DNA of 64,000 bases, from contig JAEHOE010000002.1 of assembly GCA_016858145.1 (NCBI GenBank), forward strand, positions 3,596,001-3,660,000, in the 5' to 3' direction. Below, piece by piece: positions 1 to 11,300 of the stretch. Below the pieces are notes generated by a model. That model saw nothing but the letters and a program-made list of their open reading frames with translations. It ran no database searches and was not told where the DNA came from. The DNA is from Edaphochlamys debaryana (taxonomy: Eukaryota > Chlorophyta > Chlorophyceae > Chlamydomonadales). Position numbers and translations under genes: made by a program. Position 1 is the first letter of the stretch, and each line of letters opens with the position of its first letter.

Positions 1-1826
1 AGCGGAGCCCGGATACGCAGCAAACAGGACGAAGCCTCGCCGCCGCTGCCCCATCACCGACAGCCCGGCCCTCGCCTCCGTGCCTGGCGCCCAGCCCGTC
101 GTCCCCACCCGGCCATCCCTCGGGCCCCAGCCCTCGCCCTCCCGTGCCTGTGCCTGCGGCTCTGCCGCCCTCCCCCGACCGACGCGCTCAGCCAACGCCT
201 CAGGTCCCACCCTCAGCGGCACACGCTTCGCACGTCCCTGTCGCGTGGCACGCTCGCACGGCTTCCTCACCGTCGCCAGCCACCAGCTCCAGCCGCAAGG
301 CCAGCGCGTCCAGCCCTCCGCAGCTCCGTGAACGCAATATCGACCGGTCGGTGCGGCCAGCGTCTACGAGCGCAGCTGCCTCAGACTACGCTACTTCCCA
401 CTTCCCACCCACGTGACGCTCTTCGTCTCCCCGCCGCCGGCTCCCCGCTCCCGCTGATTTCCTCCCGGGCCTCGTATTGCCCTAGGTCCCAAAACTACCT
501 TTCTCCTGCCGCTTCACTCCTAGACGCACGGGTTTTGGGAACGGGTATCTTCCTGGTGGCATCTTCCGCCTCGTACGTCAGTATGGAGCTCAGTCTTCAA
601 GCAGCGTTCCGCAGCCGGCTTCTTTCCCCCAGCTCGCATTTGCACACACCGCACTTTAACGCTCGACTAGCCCCTGTAGCTGACTCGTCGTCTTCGTCTA
701 CGCCACCTGCAGGTGCGCGCTCGCGCATGATGACCGTAGAAGACTGGCACGCTTCACGGCTGGGGGCTTCTTCAAGCGGCTCAGGAAAGTGCTATTCGCG
801 CCTGTCTCCCATAGGACCTGTATCAGCCTGCTAGACGTACCCGGCGCAGCTCTACACCGTCAACAGCAACAGCATGCCGGTTACTCTAGCATAGCCGTTC
901 TCAGCCGCATCCCCGACTACATCTTCTGCGCGTACCGCTCCGTGTAGTGCTAGATGGCCTTGTTGCTTGTGTACTGCGCGGGGGCTATGCCCGCCACCCC
1001 TTGTCGCCCCGCCGCTGCCCCTTTGACCCCGCCTTGAACCAAGCGACCTTTGCTCCGCCCGGCCATATGCACTTTTACAGCTTGTAGTGCGTTGTCTGAC
1101 CGCACCTCCGCACAAAAGAAAGTTCCTGAAAAAGAAGAAGTCATCCTGCTCTGTTTCCCCAAACCGTCGCACGGCGCCGGCCTGCATCCCCCAGCCACTT
1201 GGCGCGTCAATAATTATGTGTGACCCAGTCATTGCCAGCAGCTCCCCCTAACTAACGTGTAAACCTCAAGACACGCCCGCCAGAACTGGATTAGCTTCTT
1301 GTGCTGGCACTCGTACCACTCGCCAAGTGCCGGTGAGAGGCCGCATGACCGCCCAGTCGGTTGTCGTGACATAGGCGCGGCGGGAAGCCGGCAAGGCCGT
1401 TCTTGCGGCCTCCGCTGCCGGGGGGCCGCGGGAACAGGCAGGGAGTCCAAACTGACACGCCCCTGGCATACCGAAGCTGGGAGCACGGCAGCAACTCGTT
1501 CCACTCGACAGCATTCAAAGTGCACGGCATATTGCACCTTCTACACCCAGGGCTACACCGAGGGGCTACACCTCCCTTCAACCAAGCAGACCCCGCATAG
1601 CGCCTAGAGCGCTGCGTCCGTCCTCAGGTCTCGGCGCCTGGCCATGGCCCCATGGCGGCTCCGCAGTCCGACGGCACGGCATGCAGTGCCCCGGACAGGT
1701 TCACCCACAAAAAGCATTCCCGTTGTTCCTGCCTGCTGCGGGCCTTTCATGTCGTACCACAGCGACCATTGAATACGGTACATCGCCCGCAACCTCATGG
1801 GCATCAGCACTCCTTGATAGCAATAG
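1..1826. other. No gene recognised
   Basis: Open frames here are Ser/Pro/Arg-rich, overlap one another on both strands and lack recognisable domains or convincing splice structure, as expected by chance in such GC-rich DNA. The right end, beyond about 1831, is probably the 3' UTR of the minus-strand ankyrin gene. Confidence 0.5.
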
Positions 1827-1831
1827 TTACA
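1827..1831 (-). terminator. Putative TGTAA poly(A) signal of ankyrin gene A
   Basis: TTACA on the plus strand reads TGTAA on the minus strand, the usual polyadenylation signal of volvocine algae. It lies about 106 bases past the ancestral stop codon (1937-1939) and about 220 bases past the premature stop (2054-2056) of the ankyrin gene. Confidence 0.4.
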
Positions 1832-1936
1832 ACCCACATACAGGTAAGGCGGACGCTGCGGCACTAGCAAGGCTCAACCCCCCGCTGCCCTGCACTTGGC
1901 ACTCACCTGGCCTTAGCCAGCCTGTGAATGCCCCGA

Positions 1937-2053
1937 CTACGCGCCCCGCTGTGCCCTCACCCACTCACGCACCAATCCGCTCTTCGAGTCATGCCGCTGA
2001 TCCGCAGCCTCCACCGCGGCATCCCAGTCCACCGGGCAGCCCTCGGCGACCAG
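1937..2053 (-). pseudogene. Orphaned C-terminal coding tail of ankyrin gene A
   Basis: After the premature TAG, the same frame continues for 38 codons. It begins LVAEGCPVDWDAAVEAA and ends REWVRAQRGA before a TAG at 1937-1939. This matches the end of paralogue B (LLAEGCPVDWNAAVEAA, then WLRARRG) and paralogue C (WLAEEGCPVEY, then WLRAQRKE). No other stop or frameshift interrupts it, so the lesion is a single base change. Confidence 0.8.
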
Positions 2054-3940
2054 CTACTCGAGGGCGGCCAAGGGCGCAGCCCCGGAGCGCGTGAGCAGCC
2101 ACACCGCGCGTGTGAAGGTCTCGGCCGAGCCCCAGCCCAGGCCCAGGCGGCGCAGCACGGACAGTGTGCGGAGGTCGCCGTTGCGTGCGGCTGCCGTGTA
2201 GGGGGACCCGTCGGCCTGAGCGGGAGCGTGGGGACGGGTGTCAGGAGCCGTCGGAGGGCTGATGCAGCGAGGGGTTGCAGCCACAAGCACAAGCACACCA
2301 GGCCCCACCGCCACACCTCCATCACCGTTCTCACCGGCTGGTGGCAGCTGTACCCAGACAGGAGCTTCAGCGCAGCCTCGCACCCGGACGAGGCAGTGCG
2401 AGACCAGCACTCCTCGGACGCAAACGCGCAGCCGCGCTCACGCAGCCACCCCACCACCTCCACGCTCCCGGACGCACAGCCCTCCGCCGCCAGCCGCTCC
2501 GACCAGACCCCCAGCCGCTCCGCCCCGTACGTCTCCAGCAGCCACTGCAGCACGGACAGCCGACCGCCGCGCGCCGCCGCCTGGGCGCACGCCTCCGGGT
2601 CCGTGGGGCAGCCCGCCGCCGCCAGGGCCTGGAGCACGGGCAGGCTGCAATGCCCAGCGGCCGTCTCCGTAGCTTGTGTGTCTGGGCTGCGGAGCCCCGA
2701 CGCCAGCAGGTACTCTACCACCACCAGATCGTTGCAGTTGACGGCAACGCAGATCACGTCCGGGTCCTCAGCGCACCCGCAGCTCCTGAGCCAATCCAAA
2801 CGCGCCACGGCCTCCACTCCAGTCAAGCTCGTTGCGACTCGGCGGTATGCTTTAGAGACCAGCCGCATGCCGGGGTTCTGGGAAGGTAAGGGCCGGACGC
2901 CGGAGAGTGAGCCTCGCCGAAGATACCGGTTGTACGCCAACAGCCGATCTGTGTCAGTCGCACAAGTGGTACGGGTCACACAAGCCCGCCCGCACACAAG
3001 CCCCGGGTTTGACTGGAACCGAGGTTGGCTGTCAGCGCGCCAGCAACCCTGCGCCCCCCTAGGTGTTCACCCTCCCCTCCCGCCTGGGCGGAAGCTCCAC
3101 CGTGCAGCTCCCCTCCGGTCTGCTCACCTGCGCCAACAGCCAATCCACCTTGGCCTGCCAGTCGGGCGTGCGGCTACTGACAGCGCTGCACAGGATCTCC
3201 TCTTTCTGGTTGTCATGCCGCCAGGCATCGGGGTGCTCCGACCACATCCGCTCAAGCGTGTCCAGCTCGCATCCGCGCGCCACGCCACATAAGACATTCT
3301 CCCAGAAGATTGGCAGGTAGAAGCTCGGGGGCCGGACCGGCTCCAGCCACGTCATCAGCTCCACGTGGCCTCCCTCCGCGGCGGCCGTGGCCGGGAAGGG
3401 CCAGGCCTGCCATGGGCACTGCGCCACGCACCACTCCGCGACGTGTCTGTGCCCCTTCTGCGCCGCGCGGGCGGTGATGGACCCCCAGTTGGGGGTGCGC
3501 ACCCTCCACGGAGACTCTATCAGGCAGCGGCAGGCATCCAGGTGGCCGGCGCTGGCGGCGGCACACATCGGCTCTGGCCAATTCCGTCCGAAGTCCGCGG
3601 ACAGGTAGCCTGTTGAGGCCAGCGCCACCTCCAGGTTTGCCACGACGCCGCTGGCCGCGGTGAGGCACACAAGCTGATGCCGCTGGGCCAGCGTGAAGCT
3701 GCGGTAGACCTCAGGGGCGGACCAGTGTGCAGCAAACATGGCGGGGGAAATGGGTTCGGAAAGCACCACGAGTGTGTGCTCGGCGAACTGGTCGGCAGTG
3801 CCCCGGTTGACGAGTCGCAGGCTGCCCGTGACCTCGTTGCTCGGTAGGAAGCGAGCCACGCGAGCCAGCATGCCCGGAAGCCAGACGCGCGAAAGGTCGT
3901 CTGCGACCCCGGCCAGGCACGGAGAAGCACCCGTTGTCAT
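2054..3940 (-). CDS. F-box-like/ankyrin-repeat protein, copy A, C-terminally truncated by a nonsense codon
   Basis: Three phase-0 exons fit: 3940-3128, 2877-2335 and 2215-2054, about 505 residues. Residues ~16-50 (WLPGMLARVARFLPSNEV followed by LRLVNR) resemble an F-box-like head. The rest is degenerate ankyrin-type repeats, for example LPVLQALAAAGCP and VEVVGWLRERGCAFASEEC. Such proteins probably bind partners or recruit substrates, but no function is known. Copies B and C on the plus strand share exon sizes (exon 2 is 181 codons in A and B) and sequence. At 2054-2056 the reverse complement reads TAG where B and C have TGG (Trp). Beyond it, 38 more codons stay in frame and match the paralogues to a TAG at 1937-1939. 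The product therefore lacks its last ~39 residues, or the gene is a young pseudogene. Intron 1 has a normal GTGAGC donor. Confidence 0.8.
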
Positions 3941-4686
3941 AGCTGCATATATCGTGCTGTGAAATTGACGTTTCTGTAGCAGCAGGTGTGAAGCGGCTTG
4001 AGATGCTGCGGCTCCGGCGAGCTAGGCCCCGGCTCTTCGCTGCTGTACCAATGATGTATCTATGGTGACGAGGAGTGGATAAGCGATGATGCAGGCGGTT
4101 ATCATCCATGGACTCTGGGAGACTGGAGATCCAACCGCCGGTCTGGACCCATGTGCCCTGTCTGGACCTCGGGCGTCGGGGCGCCCCTCCTTTCCCCTTC
4201 CTCCTGAGCCCCGCCGGCCCCGAGCCTCCCGGTTCCCGAGCACGCTGAACCCTTAAACATATCGTTTTAAGGTACTTGCAAGGCTGTTGGCAGGCCCGTC
4301 CTGGGCCCGGCAGCGACACGGCCTGCTGCTAAAGCCGCTGCCCTCCAGTGCCCTCCCCAGCCTCCCCCGCCCCTCATGCAGTGTCGGCCCTTCCGGGATG
4401 ACAAACCCCCTCCAGCCTCCTTACTTAGCACACCCCACAATAACGCACTCAGCACTCTGGGCCTTAATGGTCGCAGCGCAGGGTAGCGAGCGTGTCGCTC
4501 CTTGCCTTGCCCCGTGCACAAGCCCCACTCTCAGGCTGACCCTGGCCCTGGGTGACCTCCCCCCTCCACCCACTCAGCCACACGCATCACCGCAAGCGAC
4601 CGCACCCGACGGTCAAGGTAAGTCAACGTTTCATCGGTCTCCGCTTGATGACCTGCTGTGCCTCTGCTCTCCTCCTCTGCCCCTCC
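3941..4686. other. Intergenic, no gene seen
   Basis: This stretch lies between the ATG of ankyrin gene A and the stop codon of the kinase-phosphoribosyltransferase gene, both on the minus strand. It should hold the 3' UTR of the latter and the promoter of the former. Only the ~20 bases next to the phosphoribosyltransferase stop resemble the duplicated tail at 17645-17661. I see no coding exon or TGTAA signal. Confidence 0.5.
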
Positions 4687-7600
4687 TCACAGCCCCGGGA
4701 ACGCCAGCAGCGCCTCCACCCGTGCCACCCCCATCCCCGCCAGTGTTGCCCTGCCCCCGTGCTCAGGCAGCTCCCCCGCCACCCCCACCGCCACCACCTC
4801 CGCCCCGCCCCGCCTCAGCAGCCCCACCGCCGCCCCCGCGGTGGCCCCACTCGACAGCACGTCATCCACCAAACACACACGCAGCGGGCAGCCGGGGACG
4901 AGGGGGGCGAGCGCGGGTGCCCACACCTCCAGACACTGCTGCTGCTGGACCTCCTCTCCAACGCTGACTGCTGGCGGCTGCGACGCCGGCATCAGCCCAC
5001 TGGCGCTGCCACCGTCAGCTGTCCTTGATGACATAGAGGTATCAGGGTTAGGGTTGGCAACGGCATTGCGCACCGCGGAAGCATGCGCTCCGATGAAAGA
5101 GCCACCGTACGGCGCAGACGAGAGCAGCGGCGGCGGCAGAGGCGCCGCCACGTTCCCACCGCCCCGTCGCTTGCGGAGGGGGATGAGCGGCACACGCAGC
5201 AGAGCCGCCACGGGCGCGGCAAACACCAGGCCTCCGGCCTCCACGCCCGCCACTGCGTCTATGCCCGCCGCGGCCCCTAAGCTGACGCGTGCGTCGCAGG
5301 CATCCGCGCAAGGGCCATCCGCGGCAGCAGCGGTCGTTATTGAAGTTGCCGGAAGGGGGGCCGTCGGGGATGTCGTCGTAAGTGTGGAGCTGGCGTCTGT
5401 CGCAGCCGCAGCCGCCGCCAGCAGCCTCTCCGCGAGCAGCTCCGCGCTGAGGGCCAGGCCCTCGGCCGAGAGGTGGAGGATGTTCTGTGGGGTGCGTGGG
5501 GGCGTAAGCAGGGCAGGCACGGGTTCACATGCCGGAACACGAGGGCCGGCCAGCAACCTGTGTGTCCATCCAGCAAAGGCGGCGGTCCGCAGGGACGTCA
5601 GCAGGGCGGTTCTGTACCTCCATCAAAGCGGCCGTCCGGGGGCTCGGGTGACGGCACACGCGGCAAGGTCCAGGCAGTGCTTGATTGCAGCAGGCCACAG
5701 CGAGCGGGGGCATTGATCAGTGCAAGCCTGCCATAATAAGGTAAACGGTAACGCACGCGCAGACGCACCCTGAAGACGATGCCGGGGCGAGGGAAGTCGG
5801 GGGTGCACGGCACCAGCTGCCTGGGGGCCAGGGGGCAGGGGCGGAAGCGGGAGCAGGGGATGAGTCAGTGCTTGAGAGCGGTTGCTTGGTGGAGCAATAA
5901 AGGGCATTTAGAACGATTGGCAAGGGATGTGCGTGTGCAGGCAGCCTGCCTCCCTCCCTCCCTGCCTGCCCCCACATACCTGAATCGCGTCACCCTGGGG
6001 TCCTCCGGCGGCCCCTCACCCGCCTGGGTTCCTCCGCCTGCCCCTGGACCTTGGGGTCCCACGGGCACAGCACCGCTGCTGCCCCGCAGGCGCTCTGCAA
6101 CAATGGTCGTAGAGAGCCTCTCACCCTGCAAGGCGTGGAGAAGTTGGCACGCAAACCACAGGCCGCCTGTGAGCCCCAGAAGGAAGCCCCGCCCTCACCC
6201 TCACCATACGCAGGCTGCTGTGTCCCACCGCGCCTTTCCCTCCACCACCCCAGTCTCACCCCAGCCGTCGGTCGCTCGCGTGCAGCCAGCTGCGGCCCCG
6301 CACCGCCTGCCTCCACACGCGCCGGCCCGCGCCCCCGTTCCTCCGGGCCCCGCTCCTCCGGACCGCTCCCGTCCGTTCCACCGCCGCCACCCGCACCCGG
6401 CGGGCCCCTCAGCAGCACTGGCAGCAGCACCCCCCGCACCCAGGCGCGTGCCGCGTCCATCCCCTCGGCCTCGTTCTCGAACACCGCCCCCCACAGCGCC
6501 CGCGGTGCGGCCTCCAGCGCTGCCTCGCTCGGGTGTGCGTCCAGCGTCGCGGCCGGGGCCCAGCCGTGGCGCCGAGCCTTGGCTGCGTCGCTGGCCAGCA
6601 CCAGCACCGTCACCACCTTGGGGGCAAGGAGGGGGTGCGTGGGCCGGGGAGGCGGTTAGGGATGGAGAGGGGGCGGTGAGGGATGAAGGTAGCGGAAGAA
6701 AAGAGGGAGGGTGCCGGCTGCAGGGGCGCCTGTGGGTCGAGGCGGCTGGCAGCTGCAGGCGGGCAACGCTGGCCGCTTCGGGGCACGCACCTGTATGCCG
6801 GGCAGCAGCTCCCGGCACGCCCGCGGCAGATCCAGCACCTCCGGCTCGCGCAGACCCGTCACCACCGTCAGCGCGCAGCCGGCGGCGCCGGCCGCCCGCA
6901 CAGTGTCCACGAAATGCGCCCGCAGCAGGCCGGGGCCGTGGGCACGTACCTGCACGGGGGAGCGGAAAGGGGCGAGGGGGCGGGTAGGTATGAGTCAGGC
7001 TCCCAAGTAAGCCAATGACCCCACACTCCCATCCCCTCGTCCCACGAGCCTGCGCCTTAAGAGGGGCGAGCAGCGCCGCCACGAGGCTCCCTTTCCGCCC
7101 TCCCACCACCCCCCTTCCATCCCACCCCTCTTCAACCCCCCCGCCCAGCTCCACGCGCCTGCCCCTCGTGGAAGGCCAGCAGCGCTGCCCGGTGCGCCTC
7201 CTTGTACGCCCTGGCTTCCGGGCCCTCGCCCAGCAGTAGCTCCGCGTCGGCTCCCGTTTGGGCGGCGTAGGCGCGCTTGGTGGCCTCACTGATGCTGGGG
7301 GGCGGGCGACGGAGGAGGGGGCAGAAGGCGAGGGAGCCAGGGCGCGGGACGTGGAGTCAGCCAGGGCGTGGGCGGCGGGGACAGGGTCGGGGATGTGGGG
7401 TGTGGCGGGCCGCAGTGCACCTTGGGAGTATGGCAAGGTATGGCAAGGTATGGCAAGGTCCCTGCATGCTGCATTGAGGCACCGCACCTTCGGATGCAGA
7501 CGGAGACTCCCCCGTCCATGGCCGTGGTTCCGCCGCTTGCCTGGACCGCCGCCGCGAGGGCCCGCGCCGTCGGCCCCTCCCGATCCGCCGCCTCCGCCGC

Positions 7601-8059
7601 CAGTGCTGCCGCCAGAAAGTCCTTGCCGGAGCCCCGTCGGCCGCATACGACCACCACCCAGCGAGGCAGGGGCTGGCACCGCCGACCGGGGAGGCGCGGG
7701 AGGGGGAGGCGGAGGCAGAGGCAGAGGCGCAGGAGGAGGCAGGGCACGAAGAGGAACGCGGAAGCTATGAAGGGCGGCTGCGCGGGGGCGTTGACCGCCG
7801 GGGTTGGCGGGTGAGCGTCAACGCAGCCGACTGCGGGATTGCTGGAGAAGGAAGCGGGACTCGACGTGGGTCCCGCTGCGATGTCGACCGGTTTCCGATG
7901 GGGCTGCCCGCCTCCGCCATGGTCGGCGTTCGAGGCGGCGACGGCGGAGGGCGGCATGGTCACGCGAGGCGGGCCGCCGGGTTGCTGGTGGCAGGGCCGT
8001 GCGGTACCGAGCGATTGCCGTGCTCCGGGGCGCAGCGGCCACGCCCGCGCTGGATCCAC
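4687..8059 (-). CDS. Fusion: phosphomevalonate-kinase-like P-loop kinase + adenine phosphoribosyltransferase-like domain
   Basis: Seven phase-compatible exons: 8059-7488, 7294-7159, 6949-6791, 6616-6260, 6125-5980, 5820-5769, 5484-4687 (about 740 residues). The kinase part has the P-loop stretch VVVVCGRRGSGKDF, then SISEATKRAYAAQTG, AYKEAHRAALLAFHEGQ, VVTGLREPEV and VTVLVLASDAAKARRHGW. These align in order with the animal-type phosphomevalonate kinase family. The next exon, 6125-5980, has no in-frame ATG and joins in phase. It leads to DPRVTRF, CTPDFPRPGIVFR, VAGVEAGGLVFAAPVAALL and the PRPP loop VCLVDDVLSSGATAGAA, all APRT hallmarks. An unusual ~75-residue insert precedes the PRPP loop. Intron 2 uses a GC donor (GCGCGT). 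Chlorophytes lack the mevalonate pathway, so the kinase substrate is probably not phosphomevalonate. The N-terminus is unsure: ATGs at 7957 and 7920 are alternatives, and a pyrimidine tract ending near the P-loop suggests a further intron. Confidence 0.8.
7431..7460. repeat. 10-bp tandem repeat in kinase intron 1
   Basis: Three consecutive copies of the 10-mer TATGGCAAGG lie in the first intron of the kinase-phosphoribosyltransferase gene. It is a minor simple repeat with no evident role. Confidence 0.8.
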
Positions 8060-8395
8060 AGGAGCCAGGGCTCGCGCGCGATGGAAAGTTTCACGGGGAT
8101 GTCCAGATGGCCTTCGCGGAGTTGCGGCGCGGACAAGCTGTCCTAGCCTAGCGTTAAAGCAAAAGACACTGATATGTGTCGTGTCCTAGCCGATGCAGCC
8201 CGCCGAGCGACGAGCATGCGGCAAAAAGCAACTAACCGCCACCCGTGATCGTCGCTCCGTGAGCCGTGAGCCAAGGTTTCTGGCCCGTGACGCCGAAAGA
8301 TCTGCGATCTCCGGAACATGCTTGATGGCGCACAGGTTGACGCCAGAGCCTGCAGACACGCGCCGGTGGCAGCCGTCGACATCGGCAGCCCAGCC
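8060..8395. promoter_or_regulatory. Divergent promoter region of the five-domain module
   Basis: Only about 336 bases separate the earliest likely start of the minus-strand kinase-phosphoribosyltransferase gene from the ATG of the plus-strand cyclohydrolase fusion. The two genes must share their upstream region, which suggests co-regulation. I could not identify a TATA box or a known algal element here. The shared-control idea rests on geometry alone. Confidence 0.5.
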
Positions 8396-11300
8396 ATGGC
8401 GCCGACCGCCGTGGTCCGTCACGCGGCCGCCGACCTCCTGCGAGCCGTTGGTGAGGACCCAGCACGCGCCGGGCTCATTGAGACGCCAAAGGTGCGTCCG
8501 CGTTGTCCCTTGTGCTTGGGAGAGCTTGGGTGAGGTTCAAGGCAGCTCGGGCACGGCTGATATATCATCGCAGGCATGGGTGTCCCGCCAGTCACTGGCC
8601 TGCGAGTAAGCGCCCCCGAACCTTTGCCACAGCGTGTCGAGAAGGCGTGGCGCGAGCGGCTCAGTGGCTATGGGCACGCGGTGTCGCTCGAGGTCAACAC
8701 GCCACATGGCGAACATCGTGATGGTGGCTACCACAATTCACGTCACGGCTTCAAGCTCTTCGAAGAGTCCTCGCTGAGCAGTGGAGCATCGGTGGACATC
8801 GGATGCATGACCGAGTACTGCACAGGCGAGCATCGCGCGGGGGGCCCAGGGAAGGGGGTGGGGGGTCGGGGGGTAAAGGGTCGGGGGAAAGGCCAATGTG
8901 TGCAAGGCGTGCATGCTGCACGGCTCTCAAAGCTTGCTTGCCCCCCACAAGCATTGTGCTAGTGAATCGCATACGTCATCGTGATACTTACGGGAACTGT
9001 CGCAAGCTTTGCGCGAAGAGCTGTCTCTTTCGAAAGCGGCTCGCGACACCGCCTGTTCGCTTGTCTGCGCTCCTACTCTGAAGCCTTTGAGGTTTAAGCA
9101 GCTGTTCAGACCAGGAGCATCAGGAGCGGTGTTCGCGGGTCCGACTACGCGCGACCGCCCTCATCCGTCGTCCCCACCTGTTTCCCCCGCGCCTCCCCTC
9201 CATGCAGACCCACGAACGCTCGAGCCCTACGCGGCCTGCATCCACGTCTCCTACCTCCCAGACAAGGTAACCCGGTACCTTTCCACCTCTCCGCCGTGCA
9301 GTCAGCAATCTCTTTCTGCTTAATTTAGCCCCGCGCCCTCGGTAGATGCGTGGCTGCTGGGCCCCGCTCATGCCCCCTTTTGCATTCTCCCGTGCTCACA
9401 GGAGGTGGTAGGGCTGAGCAAGGTACCCCGGGCGGTGGCGCGCATTGCCCGGCAGCTGCATGTGGGTCGGGGCCGGGGCACACACAGGACCGTAGCATGG
9501 GGAGGCATCCTGGCAAGTGGGCCACAGTGGGCCCAGAAGCTTCGTGGGTCCCAGTCCCAGGTGCCTGGTGGCGGGGCAGGAGCGGAGGGGCCTAGAGGGT
9601 CTTGGTAGGGGCCGTTCTTCTTATTCTTATTATGCTTATATGAGGGGGATCTTGCTTGATCACGGACAGCATATCCACTGCCGCGGGATGGCCCGCGCCG
9701 CTTCCGTCTTTGCTTTGTCCGAGTCGAGGCCGGCCCCTCCGTGCCCCCCGATTGCTGCCCCGCACACACGCAGACGCCGGAGCAGCTTGCGGCTGCGGTC
9801 ACCGCCGCACTCCAGGAGGGCCTGGGCGGGGCGTGCCGTGGGCTGGCGGTGCTGGTGGAGGCGGAGGCCGAGGCGGGGGCGGATGTGGAGGATGGGGTGG
9901 ATTGGGGAGAGGAGGACCGCGTGGGGCAGGACGTGGAGGGCATCGACGCGCCTGCATGGGAACAGGGTGGCGTCGAGGTCCAGGGCAAGGAGCTACAGGG
10001 AACCGCAGGGAGCAGACGAGGCGGCTGCTGGGCCTTCCAGCGCCGGGGCCTTCCAGCGCCGGTCAGGCGTGTGTGCGCGTGTGTGGCCGGGGCCTACGCC
10101 GCTGGCCTGGAGCCTGATGCCCTGGTTCCCGGCTCGCACCCGCGGGCCAGCTCCCTCGCCGCCCCGCCGCTGCCGCTGCTCCTAGAGGTGCGTGAGCTTA
10201 GGGTGTCTAGGGAGGGGTCGTCGGGGTTGGTCCTGGTGAGGCATGGGGTCGGGGTCGGGTGCAGGGCGGGGAGTAGTGGGGGACTGGGCCTGGGGAGTGG
10301 GGTTGGCTGGGTCGACCCACCCTGACCAGCAGGGTACCGGACCCTAGGCTGCCTCGGCCCAGGGATGGGCTCTAGCAATCTGCATCCCGGGCCTTACCCG
10401 ACAGCACCCAACTCAAGCTTTTGACAAATTCCGCGCTGCCCGACCGCAGGAGTTCGTGGCTCGGGCTGGCTGCGACGGCCTGCCCCTTTCCGTGTCCGCG
10501 CTCCCGCCCGCCTCATTGCCGGTGGTTGCACCCGTGGGTGCCTGCTTTGGCGCTGACGGCGGCTGTGGTGACCGCGTCGACGGCGCCGCTGGGGTCGACG
10601 CGTTTCACCTCGGCGCTGGCGGCGGAGCGTGCAGCGGCAGCGGCGGCGGCGGTGGCGGCGGCGGATGCCTGGGCTCCTGCGCCGCTGCCGCCGGGGCGGC
10701 GTGCTGTCTGGAGCGGGCTGCGCGGGCGCTGGTGGCGGCGGTGGTGGCGGAGCTGGTGCCGCCGGGGCACCCCGCTCACCGGGTGGGTGGTGTGGGTGGG
10801 TGCGCGGGCGGAGGAGGAGTGGCAATTGGCAACTGGCGAGTGCAAGGGAACCCTTCATATAAGGCAGGAAACCAGCGTTGCCTTGTGCTTTTCAACGACT
10901 TGTGACTGGCTACAAGGACGGCCACCACCACTTACAGTTGCTGGCTTCCCCAGTTGACAGCCCACACGGCACACACCTGACGAATCAATACCCTAACCTG
11001 GTCTTGGTACGCCTCTCTCTCCATGCAACCACCCCGTACAGGACGTGGCCTCGACCTCCCGCCGCTTCGCCGCCCGCCTCCGCCGCTCAACCCTCGGCTA
11101 CAGCCTTCCACCGCTGCCGCTACCGCAGCCGCTGCCGTCCGCGCCCCCACCAGCGGCCCCACCCCAGCCACCATTCCCGACGACTACGCAGCCTCAAGAC
11201 CCACTCAGCGACGCCAGCCCCGTCGCCGCCCACCTGCCGCCCTCGCTGGTCCCGCCGCCAAGCAGCGCTGCACCGCCCGCGCCTACCACTTCCGGCGTGC

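Noticed and set aside
5598..5733. A possible extra APRT exon after a 41-nt intron (5768-5728)
   Set aside because: The exon at 5484 (NILHLSAEGLALSAELLAERL) continues the APRT family alignment directly, with a normal-length intron and correct phase.
6201..7679. 492-codon minus-strand frame across the kinase region
   Set aside because: It reads through introns of the kinase gene in a different frame; the spliced model carries the kinase motifs.
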